In this document: positions 24,428-32,233 of the stretch, one piece after another
How the letters are laid out: every line of letters starts with the position of its first letter
Numbering within the stretch: the first letter of the stretch is position 1
NCBI GenBank assembly: GCA_913019905.1
Contig: CAJVZD010000055.1
Span: forward strand, 1 to 32,233
Direction of reading: 5' to 3'
DNA: 32,233 nucleotides
DNA from: an uncultured Cellvibrionales bacterium
GTDB taxonomy: Bacteria; Pseudomonadota; Gammaproteobacteria; Pseudomonadales; Dasaniaceae
The notes under the pieces: generated by a model
Seen by the model: only the letters and a program-made list of their open reading frames with translations
Told to the model about the DNA's origin: nothing
Database searches by the model: none
Program-made: the position numbers and the translations under genes

Positions 24428-25219
24428 TTGTCTATTTTTGAATCCATTATTTTAGGCATCATTCAGGGCCTTACAGAATTTCTCCCAGTTAGCAGCAGCG
24501 GTCATCTCGAACTAGGCAAAGCCATCCTCGGCGACACTAGTTTACCGCAAGAAAGCATGATGATGACAGTGGTGCTACACCTGGCAACTGCCCTCAGTAC
24601 TCTAGTGATATTTCGTAAAGATGTATTGGTCATTTTTCGTGGATTGATTCAATTTGAAAACAATGACGAGTTTCATTTTTCTTTGAAGATCATTATTAGT
24701 ATGATTCCCGCGGCTGCAATAGGCGTTTTCTTCTCCAGTGAGTTGGAACTATTGTTTGACAAACAAATCATGCTTGTCGGTTTCATGCTCTTTTTAACCG
24801 GCACATTGTTATTTGTCGCGGACCGCAGCCAAAATACCGGCACCGAAGTTTCTTACAAAAACGCAATCATTATCGGTATAGCTCAAGCGATAGCTATTTT
24901 GCCAGGTATTTCGCGGTCGGGAGCGACCATTTCGACCTCAGTATTATTGGGCGTCGACCGTTCAAAAGCTGCAGGGTTTTCTTTTTTGATGGTAATACCT
25001 CTGATATTTGGAAAGATTGCTAAAGACATATTCGACGGCGCATTAAATTACAATAACGACCAGGTAGTGGTTTTGGCAGCCGGGTTTATTGCGGCCTTTA
25101 CCACAGGATTATTAGCTTGCCAATGGATGATAAAACTGGTCCGCGACGCACAGTTATCTTACTTTTCTTACTATTGTTTTGTCGTTGGTACGATAGCTAT
25201 CGTCTATGAACTAGTATAG
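24428..25219 (+). CDS. uppP: Undecaprenyl-diphosphatase UppP (BacA family)
   Basis: Integral membrane enzyme that dephosphorylates undecaprenyl diphosphate, recycling the lipid carrier for peptidoglycan and O-antigen; overproduction gives bacitracin resistance. It has 263 residues with about eight membrane segments. The catalytic motifs are GLTEFLPVSSSGHLEL (15-30, Glu17 and His26) and LPGISRSGATIS (158-169, with Arg163). The frame runs 56 codons upstream to 24260, but no family member has that extension. The TTG at 24428 gives MSIFESIILGIIQG, the normal start, and has AGGAG eight bases ahead. The 299-base gap before it shows nothing I can support. Confidence 0.94.
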   Translation: MSIFESIILGIIQGLTEFLPVSSSGHLELGKAILGDTSLPQESMMMTVVLHLATALSTLVIFRKDVLVIFRGLIQFENNDEFHFSLKIIISMIPAAAIGVFFSSELELLFDKQIMLVGFMLFLTGTLLFVADRSQNTGTEVSYKNAIIIGIAQAIAILPGISRSGATISTSVLLGVDRSKAAGFSFLMVIPLIFGKIAKDIFDGALNYNNDQVVVLAAGFIAAFTTGLLACQWMIKLVRDAQLSYFSYYCFVVGTIAIVYELV

Positions 25220-25238
25220 AAATATCCAGCGGGTTTTC

Positions 25239-25643
25239 TTAAAAATCAGCGTTCAGCCAACCGGGAGTGGCTAAATCAATGGTTAACGTCACTAAATCAG
25301 GCACAAAGGTACAAGACGGCTCTCGCCCCATGTAAACCTCGACAGACTCGCCAATCCTCCGGAGACATAAATTCTAAGCTAACTTCCATATATGGCATCT
25401 GATAGCGGGGGCGTAAAAACCAACTTCTGCCAGTAACCTGATTTTCGAAAACCGGAAAAACAACAACTACATCTTCTCTCCGTTGCTCTGAATTCTTCTC
25501 CGGCGAACAGAAAAATTCAGGTACCTAAGTAACCATTAACACGTCTGAAACCAGTTCCTACGGGAGACTTCTAGTGGATTGCGCTTAAATCTGACCGTTA
25601 TTACTTCCCGAACAGGACTATTCAGCTTAGGTTCAGCCTTTAT
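25239..25643 (-). pseudogene. Possible decayed, frameshifted gene in the uppP-DUF3300 gap
   Basis: Reading minus, three short open stretches in different frames look more protein-like than random. They are 25536-25643 (ends ...VITVRFKRNPLEVSRRNWF), 25297-25524 (75 codons, with EDVVVVFPVFENQVTGRSWF and RPRYQMPYMEVSLEF) and 25239-25373 (44 codons, with IGESVEVYMGREPS and VTLTIDLATPGWLNADF). Joined by two shifts they would make one product of roughly 140 residues. None has a good start codon. I do not recognise the family. It could be a remnant, a run of sequencing indels, or chance. Confidence 0.3.
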
Positions 25644-25742
25644 AAACTATTATTGGCATCAATAAGACTTTTCCCAAACCATCGGGCATGCCAATTGGAC
25701 GCAACAAGCGATATCGCTGAAGAACAACCATCAGGTGAACCT

Positions 25743-27071
25743 ATGAAATTTCCAAAGATCGCGGTCGCTCTCATTTTCTGCTTCAGTTCCTGGGGAGCCA
25801 CAGTGGTAAATGGCTCATCTGAAGAGGCTTTCAGCGAAGAAGATTTGGCACAAATCCTCGCGCCAATAGCGCTTTATCCCGACAGCGTACTAAGTCACAT
25901 ATTAATCGCCGCAACCTATCCGCTGGAAGTGGTGCAAGCAGAACGGTGGGTAACACGCAATCCCGATCTCAGTCCGGAGGACGCATTAGACAAGACGGAA
26001 GACAAACAGTGGGATCCGAGTGTAAAAGCGCTCGTTCAATTTCCTGAGTTATTGGAACGCCTTAGTGACAATTTAGAATGGACGCGAAATTTGGGCGATG
26101 CATTCTTGCAGGACGAAGAGCGATTACTCGCCAGTATTCAAACGCTACGACACCAAGCCGACAACGCCGGAAGCTTTGATGACGTAGAGGAAATGACGGT
26201 GGTTCACGAAGATGGCAACATCATCATACAACCTATTGAAACCGAAGTTATCTATATTCCCTACTATGACACTAGAACCGCTTTTGGAAGTTGGCGTTGG
26301 CACGATCATCCACCGACCTACTGGGAGAGAAATTGGCGAGGAAGGCACAATTATTATTCAATAAGACATCACAACGTTTTCTCATGGCATCCATTCGATC
26401 ATTTAGCCGCGAGTTTTTTGTTCGGGAATTTCCATTGGACGAACAGGCATATCGTAGTCAATGACTACCATTTCTTACATAATCGTTCGAAACACAAAAG
26501 CCATCGCTATGGAAATTTCGACAAAAGCTACACAAAGCGTTGGTTTCATAATTCACACCACCGCAGAGGCGTTGGTTACCGTCATCGAGACAAAAAAGGA
26601 CATTTTCGAAACGACGATAGCAGGCCGAACCGTCACTACGGTTCTCACAAAAACAATGCACAGAAAGCCAAAAACTGGAAGCACCGCTCCAACAATATTG
26701 AGAAAGGAAATAAACATCGCTTCGGATCGACGAACACCCTAAATCGACACACCGGAAAAAGTGGAGTAAACAGTAAAAGTCATAGAAAGGAGAAACTGGG
26801 TCATAAGAAACAAGCACCAAAAATCGGTTATAAACAGGCGATTCGCAATGCTCAAAAACAGGAAAGCGCTACGGCTAGACATTTTTCGAAGCGCCAGAAA
26901 ACAACAACCGCACCAATACACGAGCAAAAACGATCAGCCAAAGCGAAGCGTTCTAACCGTGGAGCAAATTCATCTTACGCTATCAACAACAATTCAAATG
27001 CTAAAAATAACCAACATAGGAAAATGAAGAAACAGACACACGGGCGCAGACACCGCGGAGAAGAAAGATAA
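25743..27071 (+). CDS. Secreted DUF3300 protein with long basic, His-rich tail
   Basis: A 442-residue protein of unknown function. MKFPKIAVALIFCFSSWGAT is a signal peptide. Residues ~28-150 form the DUF3300 domain (ILAPIALYPDSVLSHILIAA, then TYPLEVVQAERWV and DKQWDPSVKALVQFPELLER). A WRWHDHPPTYWERNW segment follows. From about residue 220 the chain is extremely rich in His, Lys, Arg and Asn, with clustered RHHN, RSKHKSHRYG and SHHRRGVGYRHR runs, so the tail should be disordered, strongly basic and able to bind metal or anionic polymers (inference). The frame runs 30 codons upstream, but this ATG directly precedes the signal peptide. It is monocistronic. Confidence 0.85.
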   Translation: MKFPKIAVALIFCFSSWGATVVNGSSEEAFSEEDLAQILAPIALYPDSVLSHILIAATYPLEVVQAERWVTRNPDLSPEDALDKTEDKQWDPSVKALVQFPELLERLSDNLEWTRNLGDAFLQDEERLLASIQTLRHQADNAGSFDDVEEMTVVHEDGNIIIQPIETEVIYIPYYDTRTAFGSWRWHDHPPTYWERNWRGRHNYYSIRHHNVFSWHPFDHLAASFLFGNFHWTNRHIVVNDYHFLHNRSKHKSHRYGNFDKSYTKRWFHNSHHRRGVGYRHRDKKGHFRNDDSRPNRHYGSHKNNAQKAKNWKHRSNNIEKGNKHRFGSTNTLNRHTGKSGVNSKSHRKEKLGHKKQAPKIGYKQAIRNAQKQESATARHFSKRQKTTTAPIHEQKRSAKAKRSNRGANSSYAINNNSNAKNNQHRKMKKQTHGRRHRGEER

Positions 27072-27422
27072 TTGATTGGCAACGACAAAAAGGGCTTACG
27101 GCCGGCCTTGCCAGGCAGTGAAACACTCCATTTTTAACTTCCTTACATTTTCAACTGAGCGACAATGGAATCGAAAATCAAAAAAACGAATCGTGCCATT
27201 ACAAAGAAAGCCCATTGCAACTTAAGGGTAAAATTGACCTCTAGATTTTGGTCTAATCTGACAGCTACGGTTACAAAACGGATCGCTGTCAGGTCCCGTC
27301 TGAGCTGAGCTTGTGCATTTTATCTCGAGTACAATGTAGTATCAGCGCCGTTAACGCTTTTGACGGATCTCGCTATCTTCTCAATTACACTTCGAGTCTA
27401 AACCTAAAACTGCACCATAAAG
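27072..27422. other. Convergent intergenic region, no feature called
   Basis: This 351-base gap lies between the ends of the DUF3300 gene and the chemoreceptor gene. Short hairpins occur (an AGTG-AAA-CACT stem before five T around 27117-27136, and GACC...GGTC near 27240), but stems of four pairs are too weak to call terminators. No open frame looks coding. Confidence 0.5.
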
Positions 27423-29162
27423 CTACACCTTAAAAACCTGTATTGACTCCATCATCTTGTTCGATGCCAATTCAAGTTGCTGTGCCGATTCTGTTAAGTT
27501 CGTATAACCCGCGGAAATTTCTTCGGATCCCTCATCGATATTCGCTATATTACTACTTATTTCACCACTAACGGCGGCCTGCTCTTCCGTCGCAGTGGCA
27601 ATCATTATCGTCAATCCCGCGAGCTTTTCCATAGAGTCAACGATATTAATCAGGGATGCTTCGGCCTCCTCAACAATATTGGTGGTATCCACTAGTCGTT
27701 TAGTGCCAGAGCCAATTGAGCTAATTGCGTCGGCTGCCTTGCTTTGCAAATTTGCAATCATATCCTCAATTTCTGTCGTTGATTCCTGCGTTCTTTGAGC
27801 TAAGGACCGAACCTCGTCCGCGACAACTGCAAAACCTCGCCCTTGCTCCCCAGCACGTGCAGCCTCGATGGCTGCATTAAGAGCCAGCAAGTTTGTCTGC
27901 TCGGCAATACTCTTAATAACAACTAACACGGTACCAACATTATCAGACTGTTTAGCCAACTCATTAACGACGACTGATGTACCTTCAAACTCCATACTTA
28001 AACTTCGAATCTGGTCGATGGTGCTCGATATTACCGCCTTTCCACGCCCGGCATCCTCATCAGTTTTTTGAGTATGTGAAGACACTTCACTGGTGTTCTG
28101 CGAGACTTCGCCGAGGGCGGCCGTCATTTCCTCCACAGCGCTCGCGGCCATCGTTGTTTCAGATTTTTGTTGGTCACTTTTTTTCCGACCATTTTCGACT
28201 ATTTCGATAATACTGCCGGTAATAGACCTTACCGAATCACCCATGTTATTAATAATCGCGATCGCTTCCCTGAATTCATTAATCATAGAATTGATGCTGA
28301 GGGAAATCATTCCTACTTCGTCATGATTTCCAGTGACCAACTGTCGTGTTAAATCCGAGTCGTTTCCAATTTCTTTAAGTATTCTAGATACACCTTCTAT
28401 GCGGTCGCTTACCCTCACTTTGATCGTAATAAAACTTCCAATCGCTACGAGCAGGATAACCACTATAAATATTGTTGCCCATGTGACGAGGAGACTCACC
28501 GATGCCAGGGCATCGTCCTGTGCCTGGCGAGTCCGATCTTCCAGCTCTCCGAAAAATCGATTAATGGGCTCCATAATTTTCGCCTTCTCACTGTGATATT
28601 TTTCACCGTGCAGTAAATTTCGCGCGAGCTCAAAATCGGGATCCCCAACGCGAGAATATTCGTCTTCCGATTCATCAAAAAATCTACCTTTAACAGCATT
28701 CATAGCTTTAACTTCAAGCCCAACCAAAGCATCAGAGTTCGCCTGAGCCTCAGCCAACAAGGTAAATTCGTGCTCCGTAAAACCAGCGTTTTCCATTAGA
28801 GAGTTTAAACTCTCTACACGACCGTCAGCTCGCGGTTTATCCCCTAGAGACAGCACTAAATCCCAATAGATTTTGTGATACTGCTGAGGACGCGCTTTTT
28901 TACCATTTCGGATATCGAGAATGTCAAAGTACATTCTCTCATAGGTCTCGTTACCAGTTATCGCATAGGTTCGCCCCAAACGGGTAAGGTCATCTGAACT
29001 TTGACGGAGCTCATCCGCTAAAAGATAGGATCGATATCGGCCTTCAGAAGCGGCAACATAGTCATCAACTTTAAAGTTCAAATTGATAATTAAAGCAACT
29101 GTAAGGGCTACAAGGAGGATATTGGCGCTACAAATTAAGGTCATCAACTTCTTGATCGTCAT
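27423..29162 (-). CDS. Methyl-accepting chemotaxis protein
   Basis: Transmembrane chemoreceptor of 579 residues. TM1 is about 7-28 and TM2 about 224-247, bracketing a ~195-residue helical periplasmic domain (RQSSDDLTRLGRTYAITGNE, then YHKIYWDLVLSLGDKPR). A HAMP region follows (about 248-300). The signalling domain has the hairpin EQTNLLALNAAIEAARAGEQ and GRGFAVVADEVRSLAQRT (421-458), which binds CheA and CheW. Glu/Gln-rich stretches on both sides are the likely CheR/CheB sites. It ends QVFKV, without the NWETF-like CheR-binding pentapeptide. The ligand is unknown. No sigma28 promoter is visible upstream, although many chemoreceptors have one. Confidence 0.94.
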   Translation of the reverse strand: MTIKKLMTLICSANILLVALTVALIINLNFKVDDYVAASEGRYRSYLLADELRQSSDDLTRLGRTYAITGNETYERMYFDILDIRNGKKARPQQYHKIYWDLVLSLGDKPRADGRVESLNSLMENAGFTEHEFTLLAEAQANSDALVGLEVKAMNAVKGRFFDESEDEYSRVGDPDFELARNLLHGEKYHSEKAKIMEPINRFFGELEDRTRQAQDDALASVSLLVTWATIFIVVILLVAIGSFITIKVRVSDRIEGVSRILKEIGNDSDLTRQLVTGNHDEVGMISLSINSMINEFREAIAIINNMGDSVRSITGSIIEIVENGRKKSDQQKSETTMAASAVEEMTAALGEVSQNTSEVSSHTQKTDEDAGRGKAVISSTIDQIRSLSMEFEGTSVVVNELAKQSDNVGTVLVVIKSIAEQTNLLALNAAIEAARAGEQGRGFAVVADEVRSLAQRTQESTTEIEDMIANLQSKAADAISSIGSGTKRLVDTTNIVEEAEASLINIVDSMEKLAGLTIMIATATEEQAAVSGEISSNIANIDEGSEEISAGYTNLTESAQQLELASNKMMESIQVFKV

Positions 29163-29715
29163 TAAAATCTCCTAAAAGTCAGGAATAAATCGATTCTTGT
29201 AATGATTAATCGCTAGCAAAGATTTCGCTTCACACAAAAGAAAATAGGCATGGAGCGATATATTTAGCATAGTCAGCATTGATCGGACGTCAATTGACGC
29301 TTTAGTCGGCCTAAGAATCTAACGAAGAGCCTTATATTTGGCGCTCCTTTCAATCTCAATTCAAAAGTGCAGTAGGCGTGCGATTCTGTAAGTGTAATTC
29401 CGCGAATCGAAAAAGATCTAACAGACACATATTGAAATAGTCGCTTGTTCTAAGTCGCTGAAATTTTCTGGCAAACTATGACCTTAATGGACATTCTCTA
29501 TAACTCAATCGTCGCATCATATAGCGGAAAAGTCTGATCAGAGAATTAGATTACAAAGGTTGTTGAATGACATGTCGAAATCCCATTTTTATCTTACACT
29601 TATAATTCATCCTAAAAACCAGTCCCGCCGATGTTTTACGGAGTGAGAATTTATCGAATGCAGCTTAGTGATTTAGTTCAAACAATAATTAGCCGAAGAA
29701 TGCTATGAGAACAAC
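29163..29715. other. Divergent intergenic region between chemoreceptor and hybrid kinase
   Basis: This 553-base AT-rich gap must hold promoters for both divergent genes, but I find no -35/-10, sigma54 or sigma28 match good enough to call. No open frame in it has coding character. Confidence 0.5.
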
Positions 29716-31653
29716 ATGATGATGTTCTTAACAGAGCAAAATGACCTAGCGTTAGCAATGGCTGGAGAGTATAAACTCGAGCTAGTTGTACTCTCTTACA
29801 TCATTGCGAGTATTGCCTCCCATACCGCCCTTTCTGTCTCCGACCGATTTCGCGAATCCGAAACTGAAAACCGAGCTCTCTGGTTACTGATGGGATCTGT
29901 TTCTCTAGGTCTTGGTATTTGGGCAATGCATTTTGTGGGAATGCTCGCATTCAGCTTACCCGTTGCCGTTAGCTATCGTTTATCAATCACCTTAGTGTCG
30001 GTGATTCCGGCAATTCTCGCCAGCGCCATGGTCATCTGGAATCTTAGCCACCCAAACTGGTCGACAAAACAACTGATCGTTAGTGGATTCCTAATGGGAA
30101 TAGGGATAGCGGTCATGCATTACGTTGGCATGACTGCAATGCAAATGACTGCAACGATGGCATACGACCCGGTTTTATTTGTCTTATCTCTTGTTGTTGC
30201 GATTTCGCTCGCGACGTTGGCGCTTTACTCTAAAGCGGTCACTATAGGTCGCGCATCGAGTCAGTACGACATACTCCTCAAAATTTTTAGCTCTATGATT
30301 ATGGGCGCAGCCATAGCAGGCATGCATTACACCAGTATGTGGTCAGTCTATTTTTTCCCAAGCGACGCACAAATAGAGCATAGCCTGACTCTCCCAGCGA
30401 CTCCATTAGGCGTAGTGATCACGATTATTGCGGCACTCGTTTTACTGATTGCTCAAATTGCTTCCCATGCTGCTCACGAACGAGACATTGTTCGAGCTAC
30501 AGCTGCCGCACAGGCATCTGTGGAAAATCTGAAAAACCAGTTTATGTCCACGGTTACCCATGAATTACTTACACCACTGCACGGCATGAATTTGAGCTTA
30601 TCTCTGATGGAAAAGAACGAAAACCGTCAAAACGAAGCGTACGTCGAGATGGCACGACGCTCTGCCGCTCACATGCAAAGATTAATCAACTCTATGATTG
30701 TTTACACCAATGCTCGCCGGGGCGCGTTGAACTTAAGTGCAACAGCTTTCCAACCACGCGCTTTTTTGGACAGTTTATCATGTTCAGAATCTGAGCTATT
30801 ATCCAAGTTCATAAACTTAAAATTTGCATGTACTGAAAGCGTCCCCGAGTGGGTCTATATCGATAAAAACAAGCTCGGTTCTGTACTGGTACAATTGATT
30901 GACAATGCGGTTAAGTTTACCGGCAGCGGAGAAATAGAAGTACTGTGCGATACCTCGAACGATGGAAAACTACTCTGTTTTTCAATCATCGACAGTGGCG
31001 AAGGTATGAGCGTTGCGACACGCAGTAACGTTTTTGACGCTTTCTATCAAGGTGATAATTCTAACGAACGGCGCTATGGAGGCCTGGGTATCGGTTTAAG
31101 CATCGTTAAAGATATTCTTAACGTCATGGACGGACAACTTGAAGTAGAATCAGTTTTGGGTGAAGGCTCCACATTCAAAATAACCGTACCTCTATCCCAG
31201 CCTAGCAGAGAACAAATAGCAAAAGCGACTAAGGACGAAGCCGTCGCGCCTTCCCAGCTGCGCAAAGTTCGTCCACGTGAAAAAATTCTTGTCGTCGAAG
31301 ATAACCCTGTCAACAGAATGTTGCTTGAAAAAACACTTGAGAGCTTGAATTACAATATTTTATCCGCCAGTAATGGCGAAGAAGCCGTCGACCTAATTGA
31401 GCATCAAGACGAGATTACGGCTGTTCTAATGGACTGCCAGATGCCCATTCTTGATGGGTTCGGTGCAACGCAGAAAATTCGCAAAAAATTCGACTCTAAG
31501 CAACTTCCCATAATCGCTATTTCCGCAAATATCAGCGACATTAACAGAGACCGGTGTCTGGCTGCTGGAATGAATGACTTCCTTCCGAAACCGGTGACGC
31601 GGGAAGTTTTAGAAGCAAGTCTTGGTCATTGGTTGACACAAAAAGCCTCCTGA
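29716..31653 (+). CDS. MHYT-domain hybrid sensor histidine kinase
   Basis: A 645-residue inner-membrane signalling protein. Residues ~20-250 form a seven-helix MHYT sensor with the motif three times: MHFVGM (71), MHYVGM (134) and MHYTSM (203). Its conserved Met and His are proposed to bind copper and sense gases such as O2, NO or CO. A HisKA domain follows with His282 in STVTHELLTPLHGM, then HATPase_c with the N box around Asn397 (LIDNAVKFTGSG) and G boxes DSGEG and YGGLGIGLSI. The C-terminal receiver (523-640) has VVEDNPVNR, the phosphorylation site Asp573 in LMDCQMPILDG, and Lys625 in FLPKP. Unlike many MHYT proteins it has no GGDEF or EAL output. No separate regulator gene is adjacent. Confidence 0.95.
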   Translation: MMMFLTEQNDLALAMAGEYKLELVVLSYIIASIASHTALSVSDRFRESETENRALWLLMGSVSLGLGIWAMHFVGMLAFSLPVAVSYRLSITLVSVIPAILASAMVIWNLSHPNWSTKQLIVSGFLMGIGIAVMHYVGMTAMQMTATMAYDPVLFVLSLVVAISLATLALYSKAVTIGRASSQYDILLKIFSSMIMGAAIAGMHYTSMWSVYFFPSDAQIEHSLTLPATPLGVVITIIAALVLLIAQIASHAAHERDIVRATAAAQASVENLKNQFMSTVTHELLTPLHGMNLSLSLMEKNENRQNEAYVEMARRSAAHMQRLINSMIVYTNARRGALNLSATAFQPRAFLDSLSCSESELLSKFINLKFACTESVPEWVYIDKNKLGSVLVQLIDNAVKFTGSGEIEVLCDTSNDGKLLCFSIIDSGEGMSVATRSNVFDAFYQGDNSNERRYGGLGIGLSIVKDILNVMDGQLEVESVLGEGSTFKITVPLSQPSREQIAKATKDEAVAPSQLRKVRPREKILVVEDNPVNRMLLEKTLESLNYNILSASNGEEAVDLIEHQDEITAVLMDCQMPILDGFGATQKIRKKFDSKQLPIIAISANISDINRDRCLAAGMNDFLPKPVTREVLEASLGHWLTQKAS

Positions 31654-31872
31654 CATTAATACTGAAACTACCCGCTGAAGGATGGCTGCTCAGTACAAGA
31701 TAGTAGCCCCAGCTAAATAATTAAGTTTTCGAAAATTAGGAAAGTTCAATCACTTCCCTGACGACCAAAGCATTGGGGGAATTCAGATATTTGTCGATAA
31801 AAAATGGCTCTAGGCGGTCGATTTAAGTACAATGCCGCCCATTAATTTTATCCAAACAGGCAATTTGTACAG

Positions 31873-32233
31873 ATGCCCCAGTCCCCCACGAACCAGAAAG
31901 TTGGATTTATTTCCCTTGGCTGCCCTAAAGCACTAGTAGACTCCGAGCGAATTCTCACGCAATTGAAGCTTGATGGATACGACATCAGCCCCAATTACGA
32001 CGACGCCGATGTTGTCGTGGTTAATACTTGCGGCTTTATTGACAGTGCAAAACAAGAATCATTAGATTCGATCAATGAGGCGATGAAAGAAAATGGCAAA
32101 GTTATCGTTACGGGTTGTATGGGTAAGGGGAAAGATGCGGAACTAATTCTGGACCAAAACCCCGGTGTTTTAGCTGTTACAGGCCCCCAAGCCTATGAAG
32201 AGGTTATGGAGGCGGTTCATGAATGGTTACCAT
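31873..32233 (+). CDS. rimO: Ribosomal protein S12 methylthiotransferase RimO, 5' part
   Basis: Radical SAM enzyme that adds a methylthio group to an Asp of ribosomal protein S12. The 120 codons present cover the N-terminal MTTase/UPF0004 domain. VGFISLGCPKALVDSERILT, then VVVVNTCGFIDSAKQESLDS and VIVTGCMGKGK, place the three conserved Cys of the auxiliary cluster. SLGCPKALVDSE separates RimO from MiaB. The gene runs off the window, so the radical SAM core and TRAM domain are not seen. The ATG at 31873 is the family start. The 219-base gap before it has no feature I can support beyond a lone TACAAT. Confidence 0.95.
   Translation, partial: MPQSPTNQKVGFISLGCPKALVDSERILTQLKLDGYDISPNYDDADVVVVNTCGFIDSAKQESLDSINEAMKENGKVIVTGCMGKGKDAELILDQNPGVLAVTGPQAYEEVMEAVHEWLP

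Overview
The window is the end of a contig from a Gram-negative gammaproteobacterium, probably aquatic or marine. The evidence is a single-polar-type flagellar cluster in the Vibrio/Shewanella/Pseudomonas order, sigma54- and sigma28-type flagellar promoters, and gammaproteobacterial UppP and RimO. I cannot name the genus. The first 26 bases are unremoved Illumina TruSeq adapter, so the left end is a sequencing artefact and everything up to about base 150 should be distrusted.

Left two thirds (about 142-20489) is the hook/rod/filament half of a flagellar regulon. On the minus strand, read right to left, it runs cheV, cheR, flgB-C-D-E, a stem-loop terminator, flgF-G-H-I-J-K-L, then two flagellin genes. 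The second flagellin loses its C-terminus at the contig edge. A small helical protein resembling the FliT chaperones lies on the plus strand between flgL and the flagellins. On the plus strand at the right are flgA, flgM and flgN. Promoter elements fit the usual hierarchy: sigma54 (-24/-12) sites before flgB, flgF, flgA and the inner flagellin, and sigma28 (FliA) sites before flgM and the outer flagellin. The flgB and inner-flagellin promoters also share an AT-rich, IHF-like element and CGGCA-N6-TGCCG palindromes, probably the site of a flagellar enhancer-binding protein.

Right third (20590-32233) is mixed. A tightly overlapping minus-strand trio (radical SAM ArsS-like protein plus two glycosyltransferase-like proteins) matches the arsenosugar biosynthesis/rSAM-selenodomain neighbourhood. 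After it come tRNA-Arg(CCU), a small SAM methyltransferase, uppP (undecaprenyl-diphosphatase, TTG start), a 520-bp spacer that may hold a decayed gene, a secreted DUF3300 protein with a very basic His-rich tail, a methyl-accepting chemotaxis protein, an MHYT-domain hybrid histidine kinase, and the 5' part of rimO cut by the window end.

The genes act together mainly as one motility module. FlgB-L build the rod, rings, hook and hook-filament junction. FlgA, FlgN and perhaps the FliT-like protein help assembly, and FlgM gates FliA. CheV, CheR and the chemoreceptor link motility to sensing. No mobile elements, CRISPR arrays or phage genes were seen.
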